From Halalkalibacter alkaliphilus (GTDB lineage Bacteria > Bacillota > Bacilli > Bacillales > Bacillaceae_D): 64,000 nt of DNA. Position 1 is the first letter of the stretch, and each line of letters opens with the position of its first letter. The stretch lies in NCBI RefSeq assembly GCF_023555415.1, contig NZ_JAKRYL010000010.1:105276-169275 (forward strand), read 5' to 3'. The translations under genes were made by a program, and so were the position numbers. This document shows positions 53,603 to 62,549 of this stretch, piece by piece. The notes below the pieces were generated by a model. That model did not search any database and was not told where the DNA came from. It was given only the letters and a program-made list of their open reading frames with translations.

Positions 53603-53609
53603 ATAGATA

Positions 53610-53649
53610 AACAACAAAACCATTGGTAAGGTGGTTTTGTTGTTTTTTA
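53610..53649 (+). terminator. terminator after the antiporter gene
   Basis: Perfect 13-bp stem AACAACAAAACCA (53610-53622) / 53632-53644 followed by a T run. Confidence 0.9.
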
Positions 53650-53881
53650 AAGCTGTTTTTGTAAAGATTGTTGCTGTAAAGAAACGTTTTTCTCATAGTG
53701 AAATGGAGCGCAATGGAACGAACATGAGGAGAACACGTATCCCATAAAAACAACTTTTAAAGTATGCGAACGCCTTTTAAAATGAAAACGTTGGTTGAGG
53801 AGTAGCCATTCTTATTTCGGTTTCTCTTTTAACCAATGATATAATAAAAGATACATACAAAGTAATGGGAGGAGAGGTAGT

Positions 53882-54685
53882 ATGAAAATAGCTTCATATC
53901 AAATGGATATTGTCCCAGGCAACCCTTCTGAAAATCGAAAAAAAATAAAAATGTGGGCAGAACAGATTTGTAAGGAACAACAGCCTGATATCCTTGTCCT
54001 ACCTGAAATGTGGACGACAGCTTATACGCTGCCTACATTGGAAGTAACAATTAAACCCGATAAGGATGTAACAGAATTATTTCTAGAGGACCTAGCTAGT
54101 AAGTTAAACGTAAATATTGTTGCTGGCTCTATTGCAGTGGAGGAGGATGACGGTATTTATAACAGGTCGTATATACTCAATCGAAACGGCCAAATTATTT
54201 ATACATATGATAAGATCCATCTTGTTCCGATGTTAGATGAACATCTTTACTTAATAGGAGGAAGAAGTTCAGTACAAGTATTTGAGCTAGAAGGGCGTAA
54301 GATGGGGATTATTATTTGTTATGACTTACGTTTTCCTGAGCTCGTTCGTTCACTAGCGCTACAAGGGGCGGAAGTGGTATTTGTCGTTGCGGAGTGGCCT
54401 ATGGCAAGAGCTAATCATTGGGAAGTTCTCCAACAAGCAAGAGCGATCGAAAATCAGTTGTTTGTTGTGAGTTGTAATCGAGTGGGTACATATGATGAGG
54501 TTGAATTCGCGGGAAATTCCATGGTTATTAATCCTTGGGGGGATATTGTTCATAAAGCTTCGTCAACGAGAGAAGAGACAATAAGTGTTAGTTTGAAATT
54601 GGACGAAGTTAGCCGTATTCGCAAAGATGTACCAGTATTTTCGAGTAGAGTTCCTAAACTATACGTAGAAGATAACGCAAATTAA
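53882..54685 (+). CDS. nitrilase-superfamily omega-amidase, MtnU-like
   Basis: A 267-residue carbon-nitrogen hydrolase with a complete Glu-Lys-Cys triad: Glu42 (LPEMWTTAY), Lys111 (YDKIHLV) and Cys146 (IIICYDLRFPEL). The later EWPMARANHWEVLQQARAIE resembles B. subtilis MtnU/YkrU, thought to act on alpha-ketoglutaramate or related omega-amides of methionine salvage. No other salvage genes are nearby. GGGAGGAGAGG precedes the ATG, and TATAAT lies about 45 bases upstream. It ends at a terminator shared with mreBH. Confidence 0.85.
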   Translation: MKIASYQMDIVPGNPSENRKKIKMWAEQICKEQQPDILVLPEMWTTAYTLPTLEVTIKPDKDVTELFLEDLASKLNVNIVAGSIAVEEDDGIYNRSYILNRNGQIIYTYDKIHLVPMLDEHLYLIGGRSSVQVFELEGRKMGIIICYDLRFPELVRSLALQGAEVVFVVAEWPMARANHWEVLQQARAIENQLFVVSCNRVGTYDEVEFAGNSMVINPWGDIVHKASSTREETISVSLKLDEVSRIRKDVPVFSSRVPKLYVEDNAN

Positions 54686-54707
54686 CGCTTGATTAGAAAG
54701 AGTATGA

Positions 54708-54742
54708 AAAAAGAGGAGAAGGGATGCCCTTCTCCTCTTTTT
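54708..54742. terminator. bidirectional terminator between nitrilase gene and mreBH
   Basis: Perfect 16-bp stem with a 3-base loop (54708-54723 / 54727-54742), A-rich on one side and T-rich on the other, between convergent genes. Confidence 0.92.
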
Positions 54743-54790
54743 AGAGAAAAATCTACATTGCTGATTGCTTCAGTGCCCTCTTTTCTTTGG

Positions 54791-55801
54791 TCACACTGAA
54801 ATTTTTTGTAGTTTATCAATAAATTTTAACGAACGGCCTGTCCCGATTGCTACCGATTCAAGTGGATTCGGGGCTACGTGAACGGGAACAGAAATCTCAC
54901 TAGCAAGCCATTCTTGTAAACCATTTAATAGGGCGCCGCCACCTGTAAGCATAACTCCTTGATCAACAATATCTCCACTCAATTCAGGAGGACAATCCTC
55001 GAGAGTTGCTTTTACGGATTCAAGCAATTGTAGGAGCAACTCATTAAGGGCTTGCTGAATTTCCGTAGAGTTTAAAGTGACTGTTTTAGGTAAACCGTGT
55101 ACAAGGTCGCGTCCGCGTACTTCCATTGTCATTTCTTCATGAGCAATAGGAGCGTAGCCGATTTCCATCTTAATTTGCTCAGCCGTTCGCTCACCAATTA
55201 AGATATTATATTTCTTGCGTACATGCTGAATGATTGCTTCATCAAATTTATCTCCGCCAATTCGTGCTGAGTGACATGTAACGACACCACCAAATGAAAT
55301 AATAGCTACTTCTGTTGTTCCTCCACCAATATCAACAGCAACATTTGCAATAGGCTCATCAACGGGAAGGCCAGAACCTATTGCGGCAGCTAATGGCTCC
55401 TCAATAAGATGGACATTTTTTGCTCCGAAGCTTCGAACTGCATCTAGGATGGCACGACGCTCAACCGATGTCGATCCAGATGGCGCACAAACGACTACAT
55501 TCGGTTTACGAAGAGTAAGTCCTCCTAGCTCTTTGCTCGTTTTCTTCATGATTGCCTTTAGCATGCTTGCTGTCATATCAAAATCGGCAATGACACCATC
55601 TTTCAATGGTCTAATGGCAACGATATTTGCAGGTGTTTTACCTACCATGTTTTTGGCTTCTGTTCCGACTGCTAGAACTTCATTTGTATCAAGATTAAGG
55701 GCAACGACTGATGGCTCATTTAAGATAATGCCTTTATCTTTGCTGTATACAAGGATGTTAGCAGTACCTAAGTCAATTCCTATTTCAATATTTGAAAACA
55801 T
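54791..55801 (-). CDS. mreBH: MreB-family cell-shape protein MreBH
   Basis: A 336-residue actin-like protein with phosphate 1 [18 protein letters not shown], phosphate 2 [15 protein letters not shown] and adenosine motif GGGALLNG. The wording [15 protein letters not shown] and [16 protein letters not shown] resembles B. subtilis MreBH more than MreB or Mbl, and the gene stands alone, not in an mreBCD cluster. MreBH directs lateral wall synthesis and the LytE hydrolase. Two ATGs are adjacent; the second (55801) has the better distance to GGTGAA. Confidence 0.88.
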   Translation of the reverse strand: MFSNIEIGIDLGTANILVYSKDKGIILNEPSVVALNLDTNEVLAVGTEAKNMVGKTPANIVAIRPLKDGVIADFDMTASMLKAIMKKTSKELGGLTLRKPNVVVCAPSGSTSVERRAILDAVRSFGAKNVHLIEEPLAAAIGSGLPVDEPIANVAVDIGGGTTEVAIISFGGVVTCHSARIGGDKFDEAIIQHVRKKYNILIGERTAEQIKMEIGYAPIAHEEMTMEVRGRDLVHGLPKTVTLNSTEIQQALNELLLQLLESVKATLEDCPPELSGDIVDQGVMLTGGGALLNGLQEWLASEISVPVHVAPNPLESVAIGTGRSLKFIDKLQKISV

Positions 55802-56007
55802 CATTTCACCAACTTTTATCAGATCTTTTCTAGGTAAGTCTTGATTTTAGCAGGTATGAGGAAACGAGAATAGTGTCGAATCGCTCATCTTCTATGTAAT
55901 AATGTGAGAGTTTACGGAAGCAGTAAGGGATTTAACGCAAAAATCAGGAAACGATTTCCACTTATTTGCTGAAGGTGTCTATATTCCTAGGTAAAAAGAA
56001 ATTGGGG

Positions 56008-56069
56008 GTGTCTGACCTAGATAATTATTACAGATAAAAGAGGATATCATTTTTATATTTGTCAGACAC
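56008..56069. repeat. inverted repeat with GTGTCTGAC arms
   Basis: GTGTCTGAC (56008-56016) and GTCAGACAC (56061-56069) are perfect 9-bp arms 44 bases apart, preceded by GGGG. They resemble the GTGTCT start of the family 1 repeats but differ afterwards. It lies between the small DUF2639 gene and mreBH. Confidence 0.5.
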
Positions 56070-56081
56070 GTAATGTAGCTG

Positions 56082-56216
56082 TTACTTAGACTGTGATTCA
56101 TGTAAAAGGTTTGCTAATACATGTGTCTTGTATCGTTCAATTTTCCTGCCTTCTATATAGCGTATTCCCTTTTCTTTTAATTTCTTCACATACCAACCTT
56201 TACTTCCGATATACAT
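56082..56216 (-). CDS. DUF2639 (YflJ-like) mini-protein
   Basis: A 44-residue basic protein. It begins MYIGSKGWYVKKLKEKGIR and contains RKIERYKTHVLANLL, the pattern of the DUF2639 family (GSKGWYVxxLK, then K-E-x-YKTHxLAxL) found in Bacillus genomes. Function is unknown. AAAGGATGG on the minus strand precedes the start; an in-frame ATG at 56222 is an alternative. It lies downstream of ptsG, separated by a terminator, and is easily missed because a longer meaningless frame runs on the other strand. Confidence 0.75.
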   Translation of the reverse strand: MYIGSKGWYVKKLKEKGIRYIEGRKIERYKTHVLANLLHESQSK

Positions 56217-56242
56217 GTACATCCATCCTTTCAAAAAAGTCA

Positions 56243-56279
56243 AAACAAAAACGAGCAAGCCTGTGGCTTCCTCGCTTTT
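56243..56279 (-). terminator. terminator after ptsG
   Basis: On the minus strand, GAGGAAGCC pairs with GGCTTGCTC (one internal mismatch), followed by GTTTTTGTTTTG. Confidence 0.7.
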
Positions 56280-56324
56280 GTTGTTTATTTCATCCTATGC
56301 ATTGAACTTGTATGACATTCCATT

Positions 56325-58355
56325 CTACTTTTGCTTAATGGAAACAACATCTTTTTCGTTCAAGGATACTTGTTCTTTTTTATTAATCTCTACATATTCA
56401 CCTTCAGCTAAGTTCGTGAAGATAATAGGTGTAATTGTAGATGTTGCATTTTCTTTAATGAACTCAAGATCAAAGCGAAGGAGTTCTTGCCCTTGCTCGA
56501 TAGTATCATCTTGCTTAATTAGCGCTTCAAAACCTTCGCCTTTAAGATTTACTGTATCAAGTCCAACATGGATTAAAATCTCTTTTCCTTCATCAGACAA
56601 AATACCGATAGCATGTTTAGTAGGGAAGAGGTTAATGATTTTCCCGTTTACCGGTGATTTAACAACACCTTCTGTTGGTTCAATTGCAAACCCGTCGCCC
56701 ATCATTTTACCAGAGAAAACTTGGTCCGGAACTTCTGTAATTGGTAGAACTTTACCTGCTAATGGTGATATGAATGATACGTCACCAGCTACTGCTGCAG
56801 TTGCTGGTGCTGTTTCTTCTACTGGAGCAGGTGTTCGACCGCTAATAATATCTTGCATTTGTGATTTAATTTGGTCAGAGCGTGGACCAAAAATTGCTTG
56901 AATGTTGTTACCCATCGTCATAACGCCCGAAGCACCTAGTTTCTTCAACGTGTCTTTTTCGACTTTGTCAACATCGTTTACACTAACGCGAAGGCGAGTA
57001 ATACAAGCATCTAAATTTGTTAAGTTTTCTTTTCCGCCTAAAGCTTTTAATACATTATATGGTAGTTCAGACGTATTTCCAGTTGAAGGTGAATCATCTT
57101 CATCCATTTCTTCACGACCAGGAGTCATTAAATTAAACTTCTTAATCGCAAAACGGAAACCGAAGTAGTAAATCACAGCGAATACTAGACCGACTGGAAT
57201 AACAAGCCACCAATCAGTTCGATTCGGAAGAACTCCAAAGAGTAAGAAGTCAATAACCCCACCGGAGAAAGTCATACCAATCTTAACATCAAGCATTTGC
57301 ATAATCATGAAAGAAAAACCGGCAAATACGGCATGTATCGCAAATAAAACTGGAGCAACAAATAAGAAACTGAATTCAATAGGCTCTGTGATACCAGTTA
57401 AAAATGAAGTTAAAGCAGCAGAACCCATAATACCTGCAACAAGTTTCTTTTGTTCTGGACGAGCACAATGATAAATAGCTAATGCAGCAGCAGGCAGTCC
57501 AAACATCATAAATGGGAACTTACCAGTCATAAATGTACCAGCTGTTAATTCCGCACCATCACGAAGTTGTGCGAAGAAAATACGTTGGTCACCTCGTACA
57601 ATATCTCCAGCTGCGTTCGTGTATTGTCCAAATTCAAACCAGAATGGAGAGTAAAAGATGTGGTGCAAACCAAATGGAATTAACGCACGTTCGATAACCC
57701 CGAAAATAAAGGCTGATACCGTTTGATTTGTTTCTACCATTAAGTAAGATAAATTATTTAATCCGACTTGAATAGTCGGCCATACAAAGTATAGAGCAAT
57801 ACCGACCAACAAACCAAAGAACGCTGTTGCGATAGGTACAAAACGTTTTCCAGCAAAGAAGCCTAAATAAGATGGTAGTTCAATATTGAAATATTTCTTA
57901 TACGTAAAGGCGGCAAGCAAACCAGCTATGATCCCGCCAAAAACCCCAGTTTGTAGCGTTGGAATCCCTAAAACATTAGAAATACCAGGATCATTAGCAA
58001 TCATTTCTGGTGACCACTCACCATAGCCTCCTATTACACTCATCGTAACGTTAATGATTAGGTAACCGATTAGAGCTGCTAGACCGGCTACACCATCTCC
58101 GTTCGAAAGTCCGATGGCAACCCCAACTGCAAATAAAAGAGCGAGGTTGGCAAAAACAATATCACCCGCATTTTCCATTACACTAGCAAGCATGACAACC
58201 CAGCCTGTTTCCAGAGCAGGAATTCGTGCTATTAAATCTGGATTTTGCAAAGCGTTACCAAAAGCAAGCAAAATACCTGCTGCCGGTAATAAAGCAACTG
58301 GTAACATGAGAGCTTTACCGACACGTTGCAAAACGCCAAACGAATTTTTAAACAT
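56325..58355 (-). CDS. ptsG: PTS glucose-specific EIICBA component
   Basis: A 676-residue glucose permease in domain order C-B-A. The EIIC membrane domain (about 1-415) contains [24 protein letters not shown] (about 435-510) has the phosphorylated Cys in [17 protein letters not shown] (about 540-665) has the phosphorylated His in [32 protein letters not shown] precedes the ATG. Expression should depend on GlcT antitermination at the RAT/terminator in its leader, with glcT just upstream. Its EIIA domain could also serve the trehalose permease. Confidence 0.95.
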   Translation of the reverse strand: MFKNSFGVLQRVGKALMLPVALLPAAGILLAFGNALQNPDLIARIPALETGWVVMLASVMENAGDIVFANLALLFAVGVAIGLSNGDGVAGLAALIGYLIINVTMSVIGGYGEWSPEMIANDPGISNVLGIPTLQTGVFGGIIAGLLAAFTYKKYFNIELPSYLGFFAGKRFVPIATAFFGLLVGIALYFVWPTIQVGLNNLSYLMVETNQTVSAFIFGVIERALIPFGLHHIFYSPFWFEFGQYTNAAGDIVRGDQRIFFAQLRDGAELTAGTFMTGKFPFMMFGLPAAALAIYHCARPEQKKLVAGIMGSAALTSFLTGITEPIEFSFLFVAPVLFAIHAVFAGFSFMIMQMLDVKIGMTFSGGVIDFLLFGVLPNRTDWWLVIPVGLVFAVIYYFGFRFAIKKFNLMTPGREEMDEDDSPSTGNTSELPYNVLKALGGKENLTNLDACITRLRVSVNDVDKVEKDTLKKLGASGVMTMGNNIQAIFGPRSDQIKSQMQDIISGRTPAPVEETAPATAAVAGDVSFISPLAGKVLPITEVPDQVFSGKMMGDGFAIEPTEGVVKSPVNGKIINLFPTKHAIGILSDEGKEILIHVGLDTVNLKGEGFEALIKQDDTIEQGQELLRFDLEFIKENATSTITPIIFTNLAEGEYVEINKKEQVSLNEKDVVSIKQK

Positions 58356-58408
58356 AATGATTCCTCCTTGTATAGTTAGTTTGAAAAAGTATTTTGAAAT
58401 TTATGCAA

Positions 58409-58486
58409 CAAAAAAAGACATGAGTGGCAAAGTGCTTACACAGTATCGTTAGATATTCGTGTAATCACTTCTCTTCCACTCATGCC
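58409..58486 (-). terminator. ptsG leader terminator controlled by GlcT
   Basis: On the minus strand GGCATGAGTGG (58485-58475) pairs with CCACTCATGTC (58427-58417), extended by AAGTG/CACTT and followed by TTTTTTTG (58416-58409). It lies in the untranslated leader of ptsG and is overlapped by the antiterminator sequence. Confidence 0.85.
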
Positions 58487-58505
58487 TGCATAACCAGTAA
58501 CACGT
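58477..58505 (-). promoter_or_regulatory. RAT ribonucleic antiterminator for GlcT
   Basis: On the minus strand the stretch begins ACGTGTTACTGG and ends CAGGCATGAGTG, closely like the GlcT target of B. subtilis ptsG as I recall. It overlaps the 5' arm of the terminator, so GlcT binding would prevent termination. Confidence 0.8.
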
Positions 58506-58532
58506 AAAAAGAAATATGATAGCATTTATTAA

Positions 58533-59366
58533 TTATGATTGCTTAGAAAGTCTTTGAAGGTGTAATGTTAAATACACAGCTTCAGCTTCTGGAATCGTTT
58601 TCTTTAAGGTTTGTTGCATAATTTTCATCAATTTCCATGACAAATTGTAGCACACAGGATATTCAGCTTGCAACACATTTTTTAATGAATCTTGATTATC
58701 AAAATATTGCCCTTTATTTATCCGCTCAATCGCATGGTGAAGATGCCTGACCAGTCTTAAATAATTTACATCTTTGCGATCGATTTTTAATTTTAACGCT
58801 TCTTCAGTTACGGAGACTAATTCACTTATTAACTGTGTGTGACGATTTACTTCTTTTAGAGAACGTCTTGTTAGTGCACTATGAATGTGCAAGGCAACGA
58901 ATCCTATTTCTCCAGGAGGGATATCAAGGTCTAATTGACTGCTCAAATAATCAACCAGTTCTGTAGCTACGGAAAATTCTTTTGGATAAGCTAGTTCAGT
59001 TTCCGGGAGAAACGGGTTCTTTACATCTAATCCTTGTTTAACCCTTTTAATTGCGTAAAAAAGGTGGTCCGTTAATGCAATATGGATGTGTTCATGTAAG
59101 TTAACAGCAAACCTTTCCTCAACAATCTCGATAATATCATTCATTAGTCCAATGAAATTTTCATCAACATAATCAAGCAGTTGCTTATATTGCTCTTGTT
59201 CTTTTTCTTCTTTTAATACAAAGAACTTTTCAGCTTGCGCATCAGCAACATGGTCCCCTGTCTTTTTTCCGAAGCCGAGCCCTTTTCCAATAAGAATAAC
59301 TTCTGCATAGCTAGGATGTTCTGCAACTAAAACATTGTTATTTAGTACTTTCTTGACGGTTAACAT
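58533..59366 (-). CDS. glcT: PtsGHI transcription antiterminator GlcT
   Basis: A 277-residue BglG/SacY-family antiterminator: RNA-binding CAT domain (1-about 60, MLTVKKVLNNNVLVA and GKGLGFGKKTGD), PRD1 (about 65-170, NLHEHIHIALTDHL) and PRD2 (about 175-277, RHLHHAIERI and LTLHLQRL), with the phosphorylatable histidines present. Unphosphorylated GlcT binds the RAT before ptsG when glucose is available. The start at 59366 follows AAAGGAGG; the 30-residue extension to 59456 has no site and an atypical sequence. Confidence 0.93.
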   Translation of the reverse strand: MLTVKKVLNNNVLVAEHPSYAEVILIGKGLGFGKKTGDHVADAQAEKFFVLKEEKEQEQYKQLLDYVDENFIGLMNDIIEIVEERFAVNLHEHIHIALTDHLFYAIKRVKQGLDVKNPFLPETELAYPKEFSVATELVDYLSSQLDLDIPPGEIGFVALHIHSALTRRSLKEVNRHTQLISELVSVTEEALKLKIDRKDVNYLRLVRHLHHAIERINKGQYFDNQDSLKNVLQAEYPVCYNLSWKLMKIMQQTLKKTIPEAEAVYLTLHLQRLSKQS

Positions 59367-59597
59367 TAATTTTCCTCCTTTCATCAAAATAAGAATTTTG
59401 TCGAACTTTATACTCTTTCCCACATCAATCATATCGAGAAAAAAAAAGAACGTCAATGGAAATGATCCCTTACATAATGAATTTTTCTTTGTGTCATTAG
59501 CGAATTTTCCCTTTTTTGGTTCTACCCATAAAACGGTCGATTTTTCACGTTGTATGAACTAGTATTAAAGATGATTAACGTAAGGAGCTTTCTAACC

Positions 59598-59753
59598 GTG
59601 AAGAGTCAATTAACATATGAAGATATGAAGAATATAGTTGGGCAGATTAACCAAAGAAATTACGATTACGACGAACCTTTCTTGAATGTTGTAGATAAAA
59701 TTTTGGATAACAGCGAAGGGAAACATGTTCAAACCTTACCGTTACTGCTTTAA
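59598..59753 (+). CDS. small uncharacterised protein, 51 residues
   Basis: GTG start at 59598 preceded by TAAGGAGC. The protein begins MKSQLTYEDMKNIVGQIN and ends with a neutral HVQTLPLLL tail. It is acidic, without a membrane segment or Cys motif. The reading frame continues upstream to 59550 without a site. The family is not recognised; it could be a small conserved Bacillus protein. Confidence 0.5.
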   Translation: MKSQLTYEDMKNIVGQINQRNYDYDEPFLNVVDKILDNSEGKHVQTLPLLL

Positions 59754-59992
59754 GAAGAATTACAAACAACAAATGTAGACCGGGATTAAAATTATTTTTT
59801 GTTGTTTCAATAATTTTCTAACTATTTTTCGTTTAGTAAAAACGTCACTCGTGGTATGATTAAAATATAAATTATGAAATTCTATTCTTTATTTTTGGGA
59901 TAGTGCATAGGTTATAAACTATATAACCTGTTGCTGTTGTTTTATGTTTATGACTGTCATTTAGATAGAAAGTAGACCGGGAGGGATATCAG

Positions 59993-60328
59993 GTGGAAGA
60001 GAAAGAAATTCATGCGTATTTTGAAGAACGAGTTATACAGGCTAAAACACAGTTTGAACGTACTGTCGATTGTAAGCATACCGAATTTGATGATCTGTAT
60101 CCATACATGACGGAGCAACCGCAGTTTTTTTGGTACAAACGTTATGTTGCTTGGCAGGAATTACTAACGGTAGTTAAAATTGCAGAAGATATGAACATGG
60201 AATGGAAGAGTCTTTTCTTAGATAAACAATCTTCTTTTATTGAAGGCAGAGTACTAGATGCAAAAGTTCTCGATGATTGGTATGAAGAATCTGAAAAGCC
60301 GGAAAAAGAGTCAACGAAAAATGAATAG
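59993..60328 (+). CDS. uncharacterised 111-residue soluble protein
   Basis: GTG start with GGGAGGG 8-9 bases upstream. The protein is acidic and aromatic-rich in its middle (PYMTEQPQFFWYKRYVAWQE), with a charged disordered tail (EKPEKESTKNE). No signal, membrane helix or known motif is seen. It stands alone, followed closely by a T-rich hairpin region and the deacetylase-like gene. Unknown function. Confidence 0.6.
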   Translation: MEEKEIHAYFEERVIQAKTQFERTVDCKHTEFDDLYPYMTEQPQFFWYKRYVAWQELLTVVKIAEDMNMEWKSLFLDKQSSFIEGRVLDAKVLDDWYEESEKPEKESTKNE

Positions 60329-60372
60329 TAATCTTCCCCCTAAGAGTTAAATACTTAGGGGATTTTTTTTGA
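60325..60372 (+). terminator. terminator between the 111-residue gene and the deacetylase-like gene
   Basis: CCCCCTAAG pairs with CTTAGGGG around ATTTTTTTT, about 60338-60370. The deacetylase ribosome site follows at once, so that gene is partly downstream of read-through. Confidence 0.65.
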
Positions 60373-60385
60373 AAGGAAGTATGTG

Positions 60386-61246
60386 ATGAAGTGGTTTCAA
60401 GTTTTCCTGCTTTTAGCTGTTATAGGCTTAAAGGCGTGTGGTATTCAGAGTCCAAACGAAGAATCGAGTGAAAAAATAGAAAAAGAAAAAAGCATTATAG
60501 AGGAAAAAGAAGGTGAAAAGGAGTTAGCGATAGAGGATAGTATGCCAAAGATCGACTTGAGCCTATACGAAGAGCGTGAACCGCTACACTGGGGAGAAAA
60601 TGTTAAAGGTGTGAAAACCCGTATAGATACAGATGAGAAAGTAATTGCTTTGACGTTTGATGCGTGTGGAGGCCCTTATGGGAATGGATATGATGCATCA
60701 TTGATTGATTTTTTAAGGGAAGAAGAAATCCCTGCTACATTATTTATTAATGAGCGTTGGATAGTAGAGCACGAGGAATTGTTTATAGAGCTAGCTCGCG
60801 ATCCGTTATTTCAAATTGAAAATCATGGAACGTCACATGTGCCTCTTTCAGTAACTGGTAATTCAGCCTGGGGAATTAAGGGGACTGAGAGCCCAGAGGA
60901 AGTAAGAGAAGAGGTATTAGGGAACCAAGAAACGATTCGTCAATTAACAGGACAAGCTCCAACTTTGTTTCGTTCGGGTACTGCATTTTATGACGAAGTA
61001 GCCGTTGAAATTGTAAATGCTTTAGGGTTGCAAGTTGTTAATTTTGATATTTTAGGTGATGCAGGTGCGACTTTCTCTGCTCGTGAGGTCCACGAGGCGA
61101 TGATGAAGGCTACAAATGGATCGATTGTACTTCTTCATATGAACCAACCTGAAAGTGGGACTGCAAAGGGAGTCCAATTGGCTGTTATGGACTTGCGTGA
61201 ACAAGGATATGAGTTTGTTACATTAGCTAATACTAAGTTGAAATAA
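60386..61246 (+). CDS. polysaccharide deacetylase (NodB-fold) lipoprotein
   Basis: A 286-residue exported protein. The hydrophobic N-terminus ends in a lipobox-like LKAC (Cys18), followed by a Glu/Lys-rich spacer to about 60, then a NodB/CE4 domain. CE4 motifs are altered: motif 1 reads TFDACGG instead of TFDDG, motif 2 NHGTSH, motif 3 FRSGTAFYD instead of RPPYG, and the late motif LLHMN. Metal ligands (Asp, His, His) seem kept, but the catalytic-base Asp position is changed. It may be a sub-family with different substrate. GTG 60383 is adjacent; ATG 60386 is preferred (AAAGGA, 8 bases). Confidence 0.78.
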   Translation: MKWFQVFLLLAVIGLKACGIQSPNEESSEKIEKEKSIIEEKEGEKELAIEDSMPKIDLSLYEEREPLHWGENVKGVKTRIDTDEKVIALTFDACGGPYGNGYDASLIDFLREEEIPATLFINERWIVEHEELFIELARDPLFQIENHGTSHVPLSVTGNSAWGIKGTESPEEVREEVLGNQETIRQLTGQAPTLFRSGTAFYDEVAVEIVNALGLQVVNFDILGDAGATFSAREVHEAMMKATNGSIVLLHMNQPESGTAKGVQLAVMDLREQGYEFVTLANTKLK

Positions 61247-61254
61247 TGCTAAAA

Positions 61255-61309
61255 AAGAAGGGTTATCCCCGGTCTTAAGTGACCTTCATTTTGGGGGATA
61301 ACTCTTCTT
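61255..61309. terminator. bidirectional terminator after the deacetylase-like gene
   Basis: AAGAAG with TTATCCCC (61255-61270) pairs with GGGGATAA and CTTCTT (61294-61309) around a 22-base centre, between convergent genes. Confidence 0.8.
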
Positions 61310-61559
61310 AGTTTAATGTAATGTGTGAGTCCGTGTGCTGATAAATCCCGTCAAGTTTGTCTCCAATATCCTCTTCGATTTCTTGATTTGTCGGAAGCGA
61401 GTCATAACTTTCTATAATCCTAAATGTTTCAAGGCATAGGAGATGGAATGGATATTTCTCACCACGGTCTTCAATAATGGCGTATAGCTTATTTTTTTTT
61501 GTACTGATAAGGTCCCCAGGCTCGTTAACTGAACGTTTGCGGTTAATCGTCACATTCAC
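61308..61559 (-). CDS. small uncharacterised protein, 83 residues
   Basis: GTG start at 61559 with GAGGTG about 10 bases upstream. The protein is hydrophilic, with an N-terminal basic part (TINRKRSVNEPGDLISTKKN), a middle YPFHLLCLETFRIIESYDSL and an acidic tail. No signal peptide or membrane segment. It follows the 44-residue gene on the same strand by 70 bases. I do not recognise the family. Confidence 0.55.
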   Translation of the reverse strand: MNVTINRKRSVNEPGDLISTKKNKLYAIIEDRGEKYPFHLLCLETFRIIESYDSLPTNQEIEEDIGDKLDGIYQHTDSHITLN

Positions 61560-61629
61560 GCTAGGTCACACCTCTTTTTTAGCACCATTATTGGAGAATT
61601 TTAATGAAATTATTCATAAAAAAAGAATT

Positions 61630-61764
61630 TTATTTCTTTTTGTTGTTTGCACGGTTTGTCCCATTATCAATCATTTCACTTGCAACATCTTCATTCAATA
61701 AGTTTTCTTTAGGGGTCTGATTGTTTGTTAACGCCTTTCCCTTTTGTCTGTTTCGCTTATCCAT
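61630..61764 (-). CDS. 44-residue hydrophilic protein, possibly spore-related
   Basis: ATG 61764 on the minus strand has an excellent ribosome site (AAGGAGG, 8 bases). The product starts [20 protein letters not shown] and ends NRANNKKK: very hydrophilic, Asn/Lys-rich, without Cys or Trp. Composition recalls minor small acid-soluble spore proteins, but no family can be named. It is divergent from the RNase HI gene. Confidence 0.6.
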   Translation of the reverse strand: MDKRNRQKGKALTNNQTPKENLLNEDVASEMIDNGTNRANNKKK

Positions 61765-61852
61765 TTGCACAGCCTCCTTGTCATTGTCTAAAATTGGTTT
61801 CACTGTTACTATTTCTTTAGATCAAAATTCTATTCAAAGAGTAGGTGTCACA

Positions 61853-62473
61853 TTGGCAAAAAAGAAGTTTTATGTTGTTTGGAAAGGCAGAAAAACAGGG
61901 ATCTTTACATCGTGGGCTGAGTGTGAAGCCCAAGTAAAAGGGTTTACAGGGGCAAGGTTTAAATCGTTTCCTACTAAAGAAGAAGCCGAAGCTGCTCTAT
62001 CCGGGGAATCGAGGCCAAAAAGCCAAAGCCGTTCAAATGATAAAGTGGCTAAGGAGATTAATGAGGAAGTTGAATGGGACAGCATTTCTGTTGATGTGGG
62101 CTGTCGAGGCAATCCCGGTATTGTAGAATACAAAGGTGTTGATACGAAAACGGGGGAAATCTTATTTTCTCATGATGAAATCCATATTGGCACGAATAAT
62201 ATGGGAGAATTTTTAGCAATTGTCCACGGATTGGCTTACCTAAAAGATCAAGGAAGTTCTAAAACGATTTATTCCGATTCAATGACAGCCATTAAATGGG
62301 TAAAGCAAAAAAAGGCTAAGTCAACATTAGAGCGGAATGAAAAGACGGCCTATATTTGGTCATTAATGGACCGTGCTGAAAGATGGTTGCAAACAAATAG
62401 CTATCCTAACAAAATTAAAAAATGGCATACGGAAAAATGGGGAGAAATTAAAGCTGATTATGGACGGAAATAA
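61853..62473 (+). CDS. rnhA: ribonuclease HI with N-terminal hybrid-binding domain
   Basis: A 206-residue RNase H1. Residues 1-50 form the hybrid-binding domain ([32 protein letters not shown]) and residues about 75-206 the catalytic domain with Asp81, Glu119, Asp142 and Asp202. It is very like the B. halodurans RNase H used in structural work, including the KADYGRK C-terminus. It removes RNA from RNA-DNA hybrids. The start is TTG 61853 with GTAGGTG 5 bases upstream, giving the expected [10 protein letters not shown]; the longer frame to 61721 is antisense to the 44-residue gene. Confidence 0.93.
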   Translation: MAKKKFYVVWKGRKTGIFTSWAECEAQVKGFTGARFKSFPTKEEAEAALSGESRPKSQSRSNDKVAKEINEEVEWDSISVDVGCRGNPGIVEYKGVDTKTGEILFSHDEIHIGTNNMGEFLAIVHGLAYLKDQGSSKTIYSDSMTAIKWVKQKKAKSTLERNEKTAYIWSLMDRAERWLQTNSYPNKIKKWHTEKWGEIKADYGRK

Positions 62474-62549
62474 GCAGGGGTGTAATGTAGCTGTTATTAA
62501 TCCCACTTTTAGTGAGCTTTTTATTAGAATAATTTAGGAGAATTTGTCT

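Noticed and set aside
53660..53760. Minus-strand 32-residue frame beginning MGYVFSSCSF
   Set aside because: No ribosome site and Cys/Phe-rich improbable composition; such frames recur in Bacillus intergenic DNA.
55449..55844. 131-residue plus-strand frame
   Set aside because: Antisense shadow of mreBH.
55802..56007. SigI promoter expected before mreBH
   Set aside because: No convincing ACCCCC plus CGAA pair at suitable spacing was found.
56215..57168. Long plus-strand frames of 228 and 88 residues
   Set aside because: They are antisense to ptsG, which has complete EIICBA domains; the translations show no family features.
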